Positions 27,595 to 37,016 of a DNA stretch of 50,362 nucleotides are shown here, one piece after another (position 1 is the stretch's first letter; each line of letters opens with the position of its first letter). A program made the position numbers and the translations under genes. The notes below the pieces were generated by a model, which saw only the letters and a program-made list of their open reading frames with translations, was not told the origin of the DNA and made no database searches. Source of the stretch: Trichomonas tenax (lineage: Eukaryota; Parabasalia; Trichomonadida; Trichomonadidae); contig JALKBU010000299.1 in the NCBI GenBank assembly GCA_023091735.1, positions 1 through 50,362 of the forward strand, given 5' to 3'.

Positions 27595-29463
27595 ATGAAA
27601 GAATCTAACACTCGTAGAGGCGTTTCAGCCTATAACGATGAGATTCTTTTTGACCCTCTCCCACAACCCTACCGTTTTATATCCAAAATTTTGGTGCAAA
27701 CAATAGAAGAAGCAATAAATCTCGCAGAAGATGGCGGTTCTACTGAAGCACAGAACGCTTTTGTATGCCATAATCTGCGCCTAACGAAAGTTGGCAAAAT
27801 TCCTATCGTATCTTTAGACAAATACATCACTTCAACGGAATTATCAGAAAATGAAATTACTTTATATCAAATTTATGCAAATACGAAGAACCTTCTGTTC
27901 GGAACTTCCGTTGGCACCGTTCATATCTTCAATCCTGAGTCAAAACAGAACATATTAACATTAAATGTTGCAAATATATCGAAATTCGCTCAAGGACCAA
28001 TTGTACACCTTTCTTCATTCAAAACAGACTACGAAAACAACATTATTGTCTTCACATGCGAAGAATCAGCATTTATTGCATTTATTTCGAACGCTTTTCA
28101 AGTACGAGGTACTCTGGAGATAGACATAATGCATTTCCATCAGGATACACTGACAATCACACGAAGTTCCGAATATTACGTTGTATTCACAGATGGAACA
28201 GGAAAATGCATTGTTTATGATTGCCACTCACCACAGGAGTTCCAGACAACAGACTCCAACTCACAGAAGGCTCCAACAGCAAAAGCACTCAACATAGAAC
28301 CAATTTTTGAAACAGAGAAATGCTTAGTATCGAATCAACCGGTGAACTCAGAGCAATCAACAGCGATAAAGATCGAAGACCCTGCGACAAGAAAGAAAAA
28401 CGCACGAAAGAACAAACTACCGCCAACGAAAGGAAAAATAAGGAACAAATCTCCATCAAATTTAACAGCAGAAGCAATTGCACCAATTGCAATTACTCAT
28501 TATAATGCAACAATATTTGTTCACGAAGGCCACATTCTTGTATACTATGAAGGCTTCCAAGTGTTGTTACTGTTCCAGTTGACTCCGCAGCTGCAGCAAG
28601 TTTCAGATTTCATGCTTCCTTCGAAAGTGATGTGCATGTGTGAAGTGAGCAAAGGTGTTATTGCCTTTGGCTTCGAAAACGGATCAATTTGCGTTCTCAA
28701 CATAAAGAGGAGAGCAATATCTGCGCACACATTCCAAAAGAGAGGCGCCATTAAGAAGATAAAGGCTATAGACAACATAATTTATACAATGACGAATGCA
28801 AGAAATATCACTGCATATCAGTTCGATGGAAAGAAAGTTACCGGTGAATTATTCTCATTCAGTGACGAAGACGTCATTGACATGGTGTCAGCATCATCAA
28901 TGCTTGTCACTGTTATTGGCAGACCTTCGGATGCAGGCTTATGCAGCTATTTGAGCAAGAAATTGGATTTCTCGGGAATGACATTGGACTTGATTTCAAC
29001 AGTTTCATTCATGAATCCAAACGGAAAGTATATTGGAACTATAAGAACTCCTTCTAATTTAGATCATATCGATATTCTGTGGGGAAACAACTTCGCTATA
29101 TTCGTTTACAAAGATCCAAAAGAATATTTAGTTCCAGCAGCAAAAACAGCAACACAAACAGGCCACGGAAAGAAAGGAATGAGTCCAAAAGGAAACAAGC
29201 AACAGCAATCATCAAAGATGAAATCAATGAAATCAACAAAAGATGTAAAGAAGGCTGTGGAAGAAGTCAAAGAAGAACCAGAGCCAATGGTAGTAATGAG
29301 AAGAGAAATCATTGGATTCATGTCTGTCGATGATGTTAAAAAAGAATTCGAAGAAGCAGCAATTCAATTAGAAAAGGCGGCAAATGAAAGGCGTCATCAA
29401 AACAAACACAAGATCGAGGAACCAAAAAATCAACAATCAGTTGATAATCAATTATGTATGTAA
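27595..29463 (+). CDS. WDR93/CFAP297-like WD-repeat protein (flagellar central apparatus)
   Basis: 622 aa. The N-terminus contains FDPLPQPYRFISKIL (residues 19-33), which I recognise as the conserved opening of WDR93 proteins. Residues 90-240 and 300-490 carry beta-propeller-type units (LLFGTSVGTVHIFNPES, GVIAFGFENGSICVLNIK, IIYTMTNARNITAYQFDGK) without strict WD dipeptides. A Lys/Thr-rich linker near residues 260-290 and a Lys/Gln/Glu tail from about 520 are disordered. WDR93 orthologues belong to the C1d projection of the axonemal central pair in Chlamydomonas, a role that fits a flagellate. Identification is by memory of the N-terminal motif. Confidence 0.72.
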   Translation: MKESNTRRGVSAYNDEILFDPLPQPYRFISKILVQTIEEAINLAEDGGSTEAQNAFVCHNLRLTKVGKIPIVSLDKYITSTELSENEITLYQIYANTKNLLFGTSVGTVHIFNPESKQNILTLNVANISKFAQGPIVHLSSFKTDYENNIIVFTCEESAFIAFISNAFQVRGTLEIDIMHFHQDTLTITRSSEYYVVFTDGTGKCIVYDCHSPQEFQTTDSNSQKAPTAKALNIEPIFETEKCLVSNQPVNSEQSTAIKIEDPATRKKNARKNKLPPTKGKIRNKSPSNLTAEAIAPIAITHYNATIFVHEGHILVYYEGFQVLLLFQLTPQLQQVSDFMLPSKVMCMCEVSKGVIAFGFENGSICVLNIKRRAISAHTFQKRGAIKKIKAIDNIIYTMTNARNITAYQFDGKKVTGELFSFSDEDVIDMVSASSMLVTVIGRPSDAGLCSYLSKKLDFSGMTLDLISTVSFMNPNGKYIGTIRTPSNLDHIDILWGNNFAIFVYKDPKEYLVPAAKTATQTGHGKKGMSPKGNKQQQSSKMKSMKSTKDVKKAVEEVKEEPEPMVVMRREIIGFMSVDDVKKEFEEAAIQLEKAANERRHQNKHKIEEPKNQQSVDNQLCM

Positions 29464-29732
29464 ATAATAATGTTTATTTTTTATTATTTCTAAATCAAAT
29501 TTGAAAAATATCATATTGAACCAAACAGAACCTTTTGATGAACTCTGTTTGATGTAAAAATGATTTATGCAGCGTGAATTTTATAAAACGAATGATTTTT
29601 GCTGTGATGAAAATGATTTGTTTTTTAAAAAATGTGTTTGAGTAATATAGATTCAAGAAATAGATGAGGCACATTAAGAAATCTATTATTTAATATACAA
29701 ACAATAATATATAATTACAAACAAGAAAAATA
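29464..29732. other. Intergenic, convergent gene ends
   Basis: AT-rich spacer of 269 bp between convergent stops; no feature seen. Confidence 0.5.
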
Positions 29733-30956
29733 TTATTTTGGTTTCAGTTTGGAACAGTTAAAGTGACCAAAAGGCTTCAAGTGCCAGTCACTGAGTTGTG
29801 GGCAAGCGTTTTTAATGAAATCTGTAGCGAAACAAATTCGATCATATTGATGAATCACATATGGAACGTGATTAGTGTTTTGGTACTTAACGAATCCATC
29901 AGGTGATAGTATGGTGCTGAAATTAACTAAAAATGCAGAAACAAGACTGTGATTTGTGTCAATTTTCACAGTATCATTCAGCATATTATTGTAAAATAGA
30001 AAATTAAGGACTCCCTGGTCTTGGCACTTCTTTTCGACCCATTCCCAGAAAGAAATATTGACGAAAACATTATAAAATTTGATCAAATTTTCAGATGTTC
30101 CTCCAAACAAACCCGAACACAGTGGAAAACTGTTTTTAAACTTTCTACGCAGGAACTTGTTATCAAGTTTGCGGACCCATTTCCAATTAATTCGATTTGT
30201 TTGATATGTTTTCGTTTCATAGCTAAATAAAACTGTTTCATTGTCGAAGTTAGGTGTGAATGGGTCTTTCTGGAAGAATGTATCATACACATCGAGAATT
30301 ATGACTCTGTTAAAGTATTTATGATATAAATTAATAAATAAAGCAAAATACATGTGGCGCAAAAGATTACCATGAATTCCATTTACACGTGTGAAATTAC
30401 GCAAAGGGAATATGTTAACACCACACTCGTCCAATTTTTTTCGATAGTTTCCTTTGATTGACTCAATAACACCATCACATGCGAAAATAACGATAGAGGC
30501 TTTGCACCCAGTTGTCCTGATCGATCTGATAAGTGTTAAAAAGTTAAAAGGAAACTCTCCGTATAATAATCCTAAAATTAAGTCGTCTGGAGTACTATTT
30601 GCATATTCTGATGTTGAGTTGAAGTTGCATAACGAACAATTTTGATAATTCGCTGATTTAATTTGTTGTATTAAGTTTTTTTCAAATAGCCAATTTATAT
30701 CACTTACGTATTTCTTCGAATATTCCGTTAATTCTTTAATCATTGATACATTTGCGACTGTGTCTTCGATTTCTTCTATGATTTCTGTTTTATTCGTTTG
30801 GTTTTGTTCTTCAATACCGATTATCTGCTGTTTTTCAGGTTTTATCAATAAAAAAGCTGATGTAGATATCAATAAAGTAACAAAAATCAACTTTAGAAAG
30901 AGAAATTTCCAATTATGAAAACTAAGGATCAATTTCGTTCGCATCCTTAGTTTCAT
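29733..30956 (-). CDS. Type II membrane putative glycosyltransferase (GT-A like)
   Basis: 407 aa. A short basic cytosolic end is followed by a membrane anchor at about residues 17-38 (FLFLKLIFVTLLISTSAFLLI), then a luminal stem with several N-glycosylation sequons. The catalytic region includes RVIILDVYDTFFQKDPF, which has the Asp-x-Asp-like layout of metal-binding GT-A enzymes, then CSGLFGGTSENLIKFY, KKCQDQGVLNFLFY and VPYVIHQYDR. This set of blocks is typical of nucleotide-sugar transferases in the Golgi. Donor and acceptor cannot be told. Substrate is probably surface glycoconjugates, by inference. Confidence 0.72.
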   Translation of the reverse strand: MKLRMRTKLILSFHNWKFLFLKLIFVTLLISTSAFLLIKPEKQQIIGIEEQNQTNKTEIIEEIEDTVANVSMIKELTEYSKKYVSDINWLFEKNLIQQIKSANYQNCSLCNFNSTSEYANSTPDDLILGLLYGEFPFNFLTLIRSIRTTGCKASIVIFACDGVIESIKGNYRKKLDECGVNIFPLRNFTRVNGIHGNLLRHMYFALFINLYHKYFNRVIILDVYDTFFQKDPFTPNFDNETVLFSYETKTYQTNRINWKWVRKLDNKFLRRKFKNSFPLCSGLFGGTSENLIKFYNVFVNISFWEWVEKKCQDQGVLNFLFYNNMLNDTVKIDTNHSLVSAFLVNFSTILSPDGFVKYQNTNHVPYVIHQYDRICFATDFIKNACPQLSDWHLKPFGHFNCSKLKPK

Positions 30957-31420
30957 TACAAAAAGGAAATATTAACCTTAATCTTCCCAGCATCTTTTGA
31001 TAAGAATTCATTTTTACATTGCAAATGTTTTCTTATATAATACAAATCATACATTTGTAAGCTATCTTCTGATTATAGTAGAAATGAATAAATATCATTC
31101 CATACTTCAGAAATCAAACACAAACATCACCATATTTTTTCAATTTATTCGAAGTTTTATTTTCATTCCTGATGAATATCTCATTGAGAAACTTCAATGA
31201 TTGATGAATATAACAAATTTCAGCTTTCCAAGCGTTGCTGTTTTATGACGTTTTGATGTTTTACATGAATATATCATTGTGAAATTCATCAATTTTTTAA
31301 AGTGTGATGTTGAAGATGCATATTTAATGAAAAAGCTACCAAAGATATCTATAGCTATAATTTTAAGTGATTTTAGAAATTAATCAAATATTTTTATTTA
31401 AACAAAGAATATTACTCGCA
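30957..31420. other. Intergenic spacer
   Basis: AT-rich, between the glycosyltransferase start and the SPEF1 end (both minus). A short plus frame at 30997-31200 has non-coding composition. TTTTACATGAA occurs near 31261. Confidence 0.45.
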
Positions 31421-32008
31421 TTATTGTCCCTTTTCCAACTTACGCGTTAGCTTTGCAATTTTTGCATCTTTAAGCTTGATTAATTGCTCTAGTTTCTGTA
31501 TTTTCGTTTCTAATAATGCGATATATTCTTCTTTCTCAGCACACTCTTCAATCTTGTGCTCAAGAAGCTGGCGATCATCGTTGATCTGTGATCTCGTGTA
31601 TTGCTCAATGTTATCCGGAATTTCGTCATCATCTCCCACAAAATATGGTTTTTCTTCGTTTTCTGACTTGTGATCGACAATATCCATGAAATCAAAGAGA
31701 ACTCTCTCTATGACTCCAGGCGTAGAGTTCGCTAATTGTGTGATTGTGTTTGTATCGAGTGGAAAATGAATCTTTTTGAGGACTTTCTCGTTCAAATGTT
31801 TCCAGTTGTAGACCTTCGTATCGACTCTGAGTCCCTGTTGGTAATTAAAAAGATCAACTGTTTTTGGGAAAAAATGATTCACGACTTCTGCCATCAAAAC
31901 TCCATCAGAGAAGTCTCTTGCAAGATTTCTCTTTTTTCTCGATAATGGAATTGTATCAACCCAACCATACAATTCTATCAAATCGCTTTGTGAGAATTCT
32001 TCACTCAT
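31421..32008 (-). CDS. SPEF1/CLAMP-like calponin-homology protein
   Basis: 195 aa. Residues 8-112 match the SPEF1 CH domain very well: ELYGWVDTIPLSRKKRNLARDF, SDGVLMAEVVNHFFPKTVDL, NYQQGLR, NWKHLNEKVLKKIHFPL and the following PGVIERVLFDFM. The C-terminal 55 residues form a coiled coil (IEECAEKEEYIALLETKIQK). SPEF1 binds and bundles microtubules and is found in axonemal central pairs and other stable microtubules. In trichomonads it might serve flagella, axostyle or costa-associated arrays; location is inferred. The frame extends 12 codons upstream to another ATG at 32044, but SPEF1 proteins begin near MSEEFS, so 32008 is chosen. Confidence 0.9.
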   Translation of the reverse strand: MSEEFSQSDLIELYGWVDTIPLSRKKRNLARDFSDGVLMAEVVNHFFPKTVDLFNYQQGLRVDTKVYNWKHLNEKVLKKIHFPLDTNTITQLANSTPGVIERVLFDFMDIVDHKSENEEKPYFVGDDDEIPDNIEQYTRSQINDDRQLLEHKIEECAEKEEYIALLETKIQKLEQLIKLKDAKIAKLTRKLEKGQ

Positions 32009-32555
32009 AAATGAACAAAAACACAGCATAAACAAATTTTTCATTCATAATTAACGATTTATTCCTATAATTCATCATAAAAACACAAAAATTATGAAAA
32101 TATTTTATATATTTTCATAATCAGTCTAAATAACCTAAATCTAATTCACTTTTTAAAGGCCTCTAAATAAGCTATTTAAATATTAACTATAAAAGAAATA
32201 TGAAGATATTTTATATATTTTCATAATGATTCAAAATCAAAGTCTAATAGTTTGAATTTTTATACGTATCTATGTAGGCTGTGGAAATATTGAATGAAAA
32301 AGAAATATGAAAATATTTTATATATTTTTGTATTTTTTTTCAAAATCAAGCAACTAGAACTTGGGTTTAAAAATACCATTATGCAGGTTGTGCAAACATT
32401 GACTAATCAAGAATACATAAATATTTTATAAAAATAAACAAGTTTGATTTAAGAATTCTATCAATTCTATTATATGTCAATGGAACCTATTACTGTGGCA
32501 TCATAATTTACATTCTATTTGTGATTTTTTTGAAATTGATAATATTTGTCTAAAA
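32009..32555. other. Intergenic spacer with a diverged tandem repeat
   Basis: Between two minus-strand genes. Most of it is occupied by the roughly 107-bp tandem repeat described separately. No ORF. Confidence 0.5.
32085..32445. repeat. Diverged tandem repeat, period about 107 bp, four copies
   Basis: An anchor of the form TATGAAAATATTTTATATA recurs at 32093, 32199, 32306 and (degenerate) 32414, giving periods of 106, 107 and 108. Inter-anchor sequence is also related: TAGGCTGTGGAAATATTGA near 32274 versus CAGGTTGTGCAAACATTGA near 32384. The anchor is itself an imperfect palindrome (ATGAAAATAT...ATATTTTCAT). Confidence 0.7.
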
Positions 32556-35090
32556 TTAATCTTGTTGGATTCCCAATTCTACTAAAATATCTTCCTTCGG
32601 TTTTCTATACAATAAAACAACCTGCATTAGTTTATCGAATGATTGATAAACATTTAAAGGTTCATTTGCAAATGCTGTTGCGAAATCATCGAAATACGAT
32701 GATTCTATTGGTAATTTAGCTTGGAACAATCCGAGAACGTTATCTGGTGTTGCATGTATTTTGGCAACGCGTTTGATTATTCTGTGGAAAAGTCTCACTT
32801 CTGCAGAGTCCCACTTTTCAATCATTATTGGATAAATGAACTCAAATAATTGCGGGAAGTACCCATCCAAATCTTCTACTGACATTCTTTGGACAAGCAC
32901 AGAGATCATAGAGAGTGCTGCATTGATAACGTATGGATTATCACTGGACAACAATCTTCCAACGAAATCAACCGAGAAAAACTCCATGAAAACTTTGTAG
33001 CTATAGTTAATCAAGCGCTGATTGAATTTAATTGCAGCAACTGAAAGAACAGGATCATCATTTGATGCTATATCACATATAGCACTCAATAGCTCAGAAT
33101 TTGGTTGGGCATCAAGAATTTCTTCAGCTAATCTGAAATGACTTGGAAGAGGTGCTTTCTTTAATGCTATTGCAACATATGATGCTGGAACAGATAAATC
33201 CATGCACCACTTTGCTTTCACACCAGCAATAAGAACATTTGATATCGTATCATGAATGAAATCAAACTCTGAGTTGTAGTAATTACCCAATACATTAATA
33301 GTATTCCAAAAACATCGAGTAAAACATTCGAAAACTTGTTCTGGAAGACTTAAAAAGTCAATTCTATGCTGAATGAATTCATAGTAATCTGCGATGATAT
33401 GAAAATTAGTTGCAAAAATTCCCGGTGTTGCAGATTTAGTGGCGAAACTTGTCGCATAAACAGATGTTTGATAAACTGTATACAAGAATTTCTCTGCTAA
33501 TTCAGGAGTGAATGAAACATATGGAATGAGGTAAACTAAAGCTGTGATAATATACATTGAGTTGTGAGGATGAATTGGAGCATTTAATATATTTAAGATA
33601 CCATCAAAAACGCTTTCGGCATTAGAAAAACAAATCGATTTTGGATTATATTTTGCCATTCTATAAATTGTCTTTGAAACAGCATCATTATCAAAATTAA
33701 AGAACTCAATGATTGAGTATGTGATTTGCGTGTTTCCAATAAAGTTTATGAACTGAGCATATTTGTTAACGAATGTGATGAAAGCAGATTTATCATCCTG
33801 ATGTAATATTGTTTCAGTTACTTTAACAACAAAATGCTGTCGCAAATGTTTCGATGAATTTGAAATTGCATAAAACAAAGGCGGTGATAATCCATTTTCC
33901 TGTATTTCTTTTTCATACCATTCTACTACAACTTTACCCATATAAACTGATACATTCTTGAATAACTTTTCCAAACTTTTTGAACGCAAATCAATATCTT
34001 CAGGAACATAAACAAATGATTTCAAATATCTAATAATTTCATTTGGAAATGGCGTATTTTCTTGTGAAGCGAGAACACCAATAAGCTCAGAACTTGCTTC
34101 AAGAAGTTCTTTGAACAGATCCGATTGAACATCAAATTTTCCGAGTTCGTCAATAAATTGATTGATAACTTTTCTGCAAAGATCGTGATTATAAAGTGAT
34201 GCATAAAACTCAGGACTGATATCTAAAACTAAGTTCCATATGTATGACCTCATGTTCATGCTTTCTTCGTCTAATTCAGAGTTCGATTTAAACTCGAGAT
34301 ACTCGAGAATAGAAAGAATTGTTTCATTGATGAAAACTTTTTGCCCAGGATGAAATTTTGAAGCTGGTAAATTGCAAAACTCTTCGAATAGTGTAATAAG
34401 CTGCTTCTCGAAGTTCATGTTGAAGTTTGATTTCAGTTTTTGAAGTAAGCTCGATGCTTTTTCACTTGTTATTATATTAGAAGTTATTCTGACGTAATAA
34501 CGAAGAAGAAGGATCCAAAAGGCCGAAACTTCAGATTTATCAAGTGCTAAGTGTATCATGCCGCAGAATTTTAATAACATTTTCTGTATTTGAGCAAAAT
34601 TATTGCATTTATCGCTATACATGTAGTCGAAAAGGTTTAAAAAGAATACAATTTGATCTCTATGCGTTAATTCGTGGTAATTTGCGATATAATTTGGATC
34701 TTTAATTGCAATATCAGAAGCACATTCGATCAATTTCAGTCTTTCACGCTCCTCCAGTTGAATGGTTTTATATCTGAGTCTTGTGCATGGTATTCTAAAT
34801 AAAGTCTCGATTTTTGAAATTGGAATATCATCAAAAGAATGAATTACTTTGTCACAAATCATATTTGCTGCAATAAAAACTGAAACGTTGCTTAATGATG
34901 AATATAAAATCTGTATTACTGTATCATAAAATATTCTTTCATTTTGAAAAAGCGTCAAATAGTTCGTTGCTGCATTAATTTCATCTTGATTGGATATATC
35001 CTGTGATTTTGTACATACTTCTTCGAAATTTTTGCATGCTTCGAAAAGTTGTTGATTTTCAATCTCAATCTCTTTCGGACGTTGATCCAT
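32556..35090 (-). CDS. Exportin/karyopherin-beta-like HEAT-repeat protein
   Basis: 844 aa from the ATG at 35090. The N-terminus is of importin-beta type: AATNYLTLFQNERIFYDTVIQILY followed by SVFIAANMICDKVIH, matching the first two HEAT repeats where cargo receptors have xLxxFQ..p.aW and FFAAxxL patterns. The whole chain is alpha-helical and solenoid-like with no low-complexity inserts; length is close to exportin-4/7 or transportin-3 class. It would carry cargo through the nuclear pore under Ran control. The exact paralogue is not determinable by eye. The open frame continues to an ATG at 35147 and a TTG at 35165; the extra residues MNKIIFCVTFCVLLKDSV are unlike karyopherins. It lies 71 bp downstream of the GT61-like gene. 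Confidence 0.68.
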   Translation of the reverse strand: MDQRPKEIEIENQQLFEACKNFEEVCTKSQDISNQDEINAATNYLTLFQNERIFYDTVIQILYSSLSNVSVFIAANMICDKVIHSFDDIPISKIETLFRIPCTRLRYKTIQLEERERLKLIECASDIAIKDPNYIANYHELTHRDQIVFFLNLFDYMYSDKCNNFAQIQKMLLKFCGMIHLALDKSEVSAFWILLLRYYVRITSNIITSEKASSLLQKLKSNFNMNFEKQLITLFEEFCNLPASKFHPGQKVFINETILSILEYLEFKSNSELDEESMNMRSYIWNLVLDISPEFYASLYNHDLCRKVINQFIDELGKFDVQSDLFKELLEASSELIGVLASQENTPFPNEIIRYLKSFVYVPEDIDLRSKSLEKLFKNVSVYMGKVVVEWYEKEIQENGLSPPLFYAISNSSKHLRQHFVVKVTETILHQDDKSAFITFVNKYAQFINFIGNTQITYSIIEFFNFDNDAVSKTIYRMAKYNPKSICFSNAESVFDGILNILNAPIHPHNSMYIITALVYLIPYVSFTPELAEKFLYTVYQTSVYATSFATKSATPGIFATNFHIIADYYEFIQHRIDFLSLPEQVFECFTRCFWNTINVLGNYYNSEFDFIHDTISNVLIAGVKAKWCMDLSVPASYVAIALKKAPLPSHFRLAEEILDAQPNSELLSAICDIASNDDPVLSVAAIKFNQRLINYSYKVFMEFFSVDFVGRLLSSDNPYVINAALSMISVLVQRMSVEDLDGYFPQLFEFIYPIMIEKWDSAEVRLFHRIIKRVAKIHATPDNVLGLFQAKLPIESSYFDDFATAFANEPLNVYQSFDKLMQVVLLYRKPKEDILVELGIQQD

Positions 35091-35161
35091 TATGACAGAA
35101 TCTTTCAATAAAACACAAAATGTAACACAAAATATAATTTTATTCATAACAAATTTAGATT

Positions 35162-36292
35162 TCAAAGATTTCGTGAAATTTGATTGATAGTATCAATGAT
35201 ATTATCATCTATCACATCTCCATCCCTAATAAGGATAGTGAACGTCTTAAATCCTAATGCTCTCGCTAACAAAACCGATCTTGAAACCGAATTATCGCGT
35301 TGGATTTCGATAAATGCGGAACCTGGTTTCATGAAAGCGACAAGATTAGATTGGTCACCATCGAATCCGATAAAAACTTTACAATTGGCAACAGCAAATA
35401 TTTGATCATAAATTGTCCACATTTTCTGGAAAACTTGAACGAAATCTCCGCTATTTGACATCTTCTTGGTGATAGAATCTCTCCTTCTGAGTTTAGGATC
35501 TCCATCTCTTGTTATTAATATAGAAGCGAATTCTTTTCCTTCAATGATTTGATGCAACGATTGAGCCAGTTCTGAGTAAAATGCCTGCGAGATCTGGTTT
35601 GGCTGAGGTATTTTAGGAACAATCATCAACTCTGCGCACTGATTATTGGCTTCTGCTGTGATAATATTGTCCATTTTGAAGTTTATTGCTTTGAGAAATT
35701 CTTTAAGTGCTGGACTCATTCGTGTGAAACCTATTGTTGATGACGAAAGTACTTCTTCAGGTAAACTGAATAATAAAGGAAAAACATTTGCTAAAAAGAA
35801 CTGATCTGACATTCCAGGCGGCTGAGGGACATAAACCATTCTAGGGTAGTATATTGAGTTCTTTGGCTGATGATTGAACTTATTTAGATCGAATTTTGGA
35901 AACCATGGATGATTTCTCGGGTATTCTTTGCTAGAATGCACCACATATCCATCACCTGTTATGCATGTTGATGCAACAGATGCATAAAGAGGATCAGATA
36001 CATTCACAACACTACGATATGCATTTTGTGTGACAGGAGAAGGTTCGCCAGCGAATGCTATAGGATACGTTGGCACCAGAGATATCTTTAGCTGATTGTT
36101 TAACTTCCATGGAATCGTTTCCCATGAAAATCCGGTGTTTTTCGGATCTAATGAAGAAACACTTGAAGACTTAGATGAATTTCGAAGGAAAATCGCTGTC
36201 AAAAAGCCGAGAATGAACCATGGAACAATATATACCATCACCCAGAATTTTCTTCCCGTTGGAAGATCCTTTCCGGGGCGATCATGTTGCAT
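35162..36292 (-). CDS. Type II membrane glycosyltransferase, GT61-like
   Basis: 376 aa. A basic N-terminus is followed by an anchor at about residues 16-36 (FWVMVYIVPWFILGFLTAIF) and a Ser-rich stem. The C-terminal third has the GT61/DUF563 pattern: SILITRDGDPKLRRRDSI (compare I.R....R.I.N), then NCKVFIGFDGDQSNLVAFM...AFIEIQ, corresponding to the family's GxHGAgLxNxxFmxpG.xxxEi. The usual GAH/GAG residues are replaced by GFDGDQSN. GT61 enzymes transfer xylose, GlcNAc or related sugars in the ER/Golgi. The donor is unknown. TTTACATGTCATATTGTCA lies 15 bp upstream of the start. Confidence 0.68.
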   Translation of the reverse strand: MQHDRPGKDLPTGRKFWVMVYIVPWFILGFLTAIFLRNSSKSSSVSSLDPKNTGFSWETIPWKLNNQLKISLVPTYPIAFAGEPSPVTQNAYRSVVNVSDPLYASVASTCITGDGYVVHSSKEYPRNHPWFPKFDLNKFNHQPKNSIYYPRMVYVPQPPGMSDQFFLANVFPLLFSLPEEVLSSSTIGFTRMSPALKEFLKAINFKMDNIITAEANNQCAELMIVPKIPQPNQISQAFYSELAQSLHQIIEGKEFASILITRDGDPKLRRRDSITKKMSNSGDFVQVFQKMWTIYDQIFAVANCKVFIGFDGDQSNLVAFMKPGSAFIEIQRDNSVSRSVLLARALGFKTFTILIRDGDVIDDNIIDTINQISRNL

Positions 36293-36589
36293 TTTGACAC
36301 TTTACATGTCATATTGTCATAACTTTCATTTTCTCTAATCCAGAACGTTATTCAACCAAACTATTATGAACCACAAAACAAACCTTATCATAGAGGATAT
36401 CATGACCAATTATTGAATAGTTAATTCAACCTATATTCAATGAATTTTGAAATCAAATGTTATAACAGAAAGGTTTTTAAATTACTTTGAGGAAAAGAAT
36501 GCGTTATAAAGCTTCACATATCTATAACGTTCTTTCATCAAAGTAATCGTTCGGTTTAATATTAACCTTGAAGAAAAATAAACAAAAAA
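36293..36589 (-). promoter_or_regulatory. Upstream region of the GT61-like gene
   Basis: The first 30 bp carry GACACTTTACATGTCATATTGTCATAA, which packs three units of the recurrent motif. The remaining part down to the tRNA is AT-rich and without genes. Confidence 0.4.
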
Positions 36590-36669
36590 TGGTCACTCTG
36601 GGGTTCGAACCCAGGCCCTCGCGGACCAGTGCCTTAAACTGGCGCCTTAGACCACTCGGCCAAATGACC
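36590..36669 (-). tRNA. tRNA-Leu (anticodon AAG), copy 2
   Basis: Identical over all 80 nt to the copy at 3461-3540, with the same class II fold, anticodon AAG and no encoded CCA. The downstream flank in tRNA sense is a T tract (TTTTTTG), supporting polymerase III termination. The flanks beyond a few bases are not similar, so the identity reflects selection or gene conversion rather than a long recent duplication. Confidence 0.96.
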
Positions 36670-37016
36670 TTTACAATTGTATAATTGAGTTTTTAATTTA
36701 ACATAATATAATTAATTATTATGTTACAATAAATACTATTTCGGAAATGATTCGAATCATTTAACTCAAATATTCTATTTGAAAAGGCCTAGTAATCTTA
36801 TTCCTGACAGTTTGTTTACAAACACCATTAGACCAAAATCAATATCAAATTCTCTGCTCAAGCTTTAATATAGATCAATATATATTGTACACAATGTATT
36901 AAAATATTAACATGCTGTAATATTCTTTTATTTCATAGCATATATATATATATAACCATCAGATAGTGAGAAATTGATGAAGAGGTGGAAATTGTCAATT
37001 AAGCAAAAGTGACAAA
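36670..37016 (+). promoter_or_regulatory. Upstream region of the AP-3 mu gene
   Basis: About 350 bp without genes. A (TA)n stretch at about 36938-36952 is present. AAAAGTGACA at 37005-37014 sits two bases before the ATG, one of the closest spacings in the window. Confidence 0.45.

Noticed and set aside
35091..35165. 25-codon N-terminal extension of the exportin-like protein
   Set aside because: Starts at TTG (or ATG at 35147) and adds a hydrophobic stretch unlike karyopherin N-termini; ATG at 35090 preferred, though the ATG at 35147 cannot be excluded.
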